NCBI GenBank assembly: GCA_913009475.1
Contig: CAJVYJ010000136.1
Coordinates: 1-5,480, forward strand
DNA length: 5,480 nt
DNA from: an uncultured Actinomycetes bacterium
GTDB lineage: Bacteria > Actinomycetota > Aquicultoria > CAJVYJ01
Reading direction: 5' to 3'
Shown here: in pieces, positions 4,491 through 5,480 of the stretch
Position numbering within the stretch: position 1 is the first letter of the stretch
Layout: the number at the start of each line of letters is the position of its first letter
Notes under the pieces: model-generated
Database searches by the model: none
Told to the model about the DNA's origin: nothing
The model's input: the letters and a program-made list of their open reading frames with translations, nothing else
Position numbers and translations under genes: made by a program

Positions 4491-5069
4491 ATGAATATTA
4501 AAAACGCGAGCATAGCGGTACTGTTAATTCTTACTCTCGGCTTTGGCATTGGATTTGGCTATTACTATAATCAAGCGGCAAAATATAAAGACACCGATAA
4601 AAATATAACCTCATTAAAAAAAGAAATCTCACAATTAAAAAAAGATATAAAAAAGCAAAAAGCCCGGAGTGATAAGGAAGTTGCTGAGTTAAAACGTAAT
4701 CTTGCTAAGCCGGTTAAAGTTAATGGTCAAGCAAATGGTATACCTCCTACGGTCAATTCAGCTACCAGCCCTAATATGGATGTTATCGCTCCGGCGAGCG
4801 GTGCTACGATTTTAAATCCGGTTGTCGTTGCAGGTAATGCCGTTGCCTTTGAGAACACCTTTCAAGTGAGAATAAAAGACGGAAATGGAGCTGTCATAAA
4901 AGAAGTTACAACCATGACAAACGCGCCCGATATGGGTCAATTTGGCAACTTTTCAGTCTCAATTAGTTTCCCCACACCCTCAACTCCAACGGGTACTATT
5001 GAAGCTTTTGAGTACTCAGCTAAAGACGGTACTGTAACAAACTTGACCGTAATTCCGGTCAAGTTTTAA
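4491..5069 (+). CDS. Membrane-anchored coiled-coil protein with Gmad2-like domain
   Basis: This encodes 192 residues in three parts. Residues 6-26 form a hydrophobic helix (ASIAVLLILTLGFGIGFGYYY), an uncleaved signal-anchor or signal peptide without a lipobox. Residues 32-72 are a lysine/glutamate-rich coiled coil (ITSLKKEISQLKKDIKK). After a flexible linker rich in Asn, Pro and Thr, residues 96-190 resemble the Gmad2 immunoglobulin-like domain: a P-x-SGATI-NPVVV start, the AFENTFQVRIKDGNG strand pair, MGQFGNFSVSISF and a final GTIEAFEYSAKDGT. Gmad2 was described on spore-germination-related proteins but is widespread in non-sporulating bacteria, probably as an extracytoplasmic binding module. 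The likely location is the membrane with the beta domain outside. AGGGG precedes the ATG by five bases. A nearly identical gene begins 820 bp downstream. The partner or ligand is unknown. Confidence 0.85.
   Translation: MNIKNASIAVLLILTLGFGIGFGYYYNQAAKYKDTDKNITSLKKEISQLKKDIKKQKARSDKEVAELKRNLAKPVKVNGQANGIPPTVNSATSPNMDVIAPASGATILNPVVVAGNAVAFENTFQVRIKDGNGAVIKEVTTMTNAPDMGQFGNFSVSISFPTPSTPTGTIEAFEYSAKDGTVTNLTVIPVKF
5039..5067 (+). terminator. Intrinsic terminator overlapping the stop codon
   Basis: AAACTTGACCG (5039-5049) pairs with CGGTCAAGTTT (5056-5066) around a 6-nt loop, and the TTTT run 5064-5067 forms the tail. The hairpin lies wholly in the last codons (NLTVIPVKF) and reaches the TAA at 5067-5069. 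The U tract is short and partly in the stem, so termination may be partial. It would separate the first gene of the pair from the second. Confidence 0.5.
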
Positions 5070-5134
5070 AGTCGAGTTCTATAATAATTGCTTATTCAAT
5101 TATAATCCGGGCGGTTGACTATGGAAAGATTTTT

Positions 5135-5161
5135 GCTATTCCCAGCCCCGCTGGGAATAGC
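5135..5161. repeat. 12-bp stem hairpin between the duplicated genes
   Basis: GCTATTCCCAGC (5135-5146) pairs perfectly with GCTGGGAATAGC (5150-5161) around CCC. No U tract follows on either strand (five T lie before it on the plus strand). It may stabilise a 3' end or be a repeat-element remnant. It has no counterpart at the matching distance before the first gene. Confidence 0.75.
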
Positions 5162-5228
5162 AGACGTAAATATTATTCTTAAACAGTCTTGATTTACAAC
5201 TTATACTCTCATGTTTTCGTGTATTCCT

Positions 5229-5310
5229 GCCGGAGATTTAAACTCCATTAGATTGCTATTTATCTACTACTTATGTATTGTATATATAGTAGACAAAAAA
5301 AGAGGCGGAC
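5229..5310 (+). promoter_or_regulatory. Conserved upstream block of the second Gmad2 gene
   Basis: This block aligns gap-free with 4409-4490, with 13 substitutions. GAGG at 5302-5305 is the Shine-Dalgarno, five bases before the ATG. Changes cluster in the middle and around the ribosome binding site, so the two genes may be expressed at different strengths. Homology with the first copy ends sharply upstream of 5229. Confidence 0.55.
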
Positions 5311-5480
5311 ATGAATATTAAAAACGCGAGCATAGCGGTACTGTTAATTCTTGCTCTCGGCTTTGGCATTGGATTTGGCTATTACTATAATCAAGCGGCA
5401 AAATATAAAGACACCGATAAAAATATAACCTCATTAAAAAAAGAAATCTCACAATTAAAAAAAGATATAAAAAAGCAAAA
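5311..5480 (+). CDS. Second copy of the coiled-coil/Gmad2 gene, cut by the window end
   Basis: The first 56 codons are present, covering the membrane helix and the first half of the coiled coil. The nucleotide sequence equals that of the first copy except at 5353, where ACT becomes GCT (Thr15 to Ala). There is no silent change. The reading frame is open to the end of the window; the Gmad2 part, if kept, lies beyond. The copy has its own ribosome binding site and upstream block and is separated from the first gene by a terminator-like hairpin, so it is probably transcribed independently. Confidence 0.88.
   Translation, partial: MNIKNASIAVLLILALGFGIGFGYYYNQAAKYKDTDKNITSLKKEISQLKKDIKKQ

Overview
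This window looks like one end of a metagenomic contig from an uncultured bacterium of moderate-to-low GC. The tRNA is bacterial, class II, with an encoded CCA, and TGA and TAG both serve as stops, so the genetic code is standard. The mix of RibF, a BchE-type radical SAM protein, a coiled-coil/Gmad2 membrane protein and intergenic DNA full of short dispersed repeats is common in candidate-phylum genomes such as Patescibacteria or Omnitrophota-like lineages. The phylum cannot be fixed from this sequence.

The first 209 bases are not genomic. Positions 152-209 are the complete 58-nt Illumina universal adapter. Positions 1-151 are poly-T and low-complexity noise of the kind produced when a read runs past the adapter. 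Real sequence starts at 210.

At 210-725 there is a possible 3' tail of a lost gene, then an ArsR/SmtB-family zinc-type metalloregulator. A near-consensus SmtB/CzrA operator lies exactly over its likely ATG at 351. Convergent to it, with only 8 bp between, is an apparent minus-strand pair: a B12-binding-type radical SAM protein (3227-1722) followed 40 bp downstream by ribF, the riboflavin kinase/FAD synthetase (1681-734). ribF lacks a Shine-Dalgarno and has TATAAT 8 nt before its ATG, so a leaderless transcript is likely.

From 3252 to 4490 there is no convincing protein gene apart from the RNA gene tRNA-Tyr(GTA), which has a good sigma70-type promoter. Around it are dispersed-repeat-like hairpins, a perfect 52-bp palindrome (3636-3687), and a 128-nt structure closed by a perfect 20-bp inverted repeat whose left arm begins at the tRNA's ACCA end. 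A second imperfect copy of the tRNA 3' end lies 315 bp downstream. This tRNA-linked block is the most unusual part of the window: it could be a degenerate integration remnant, a MITE, or a structured 6S-like RNA.

The last part (4409-5480) is a tandem pair of genes for a membrane-anchored coiled-coil protein with a C-terminal Gmad2-like beta domain. The second copy is cut by the window end. The coding parts differ at 1 base in 170, while the upstream 82 bp differ at 13 positions, suggesting recent gene conversion or duplication within a small gene array. No complete new defence or metabolic system is evident.
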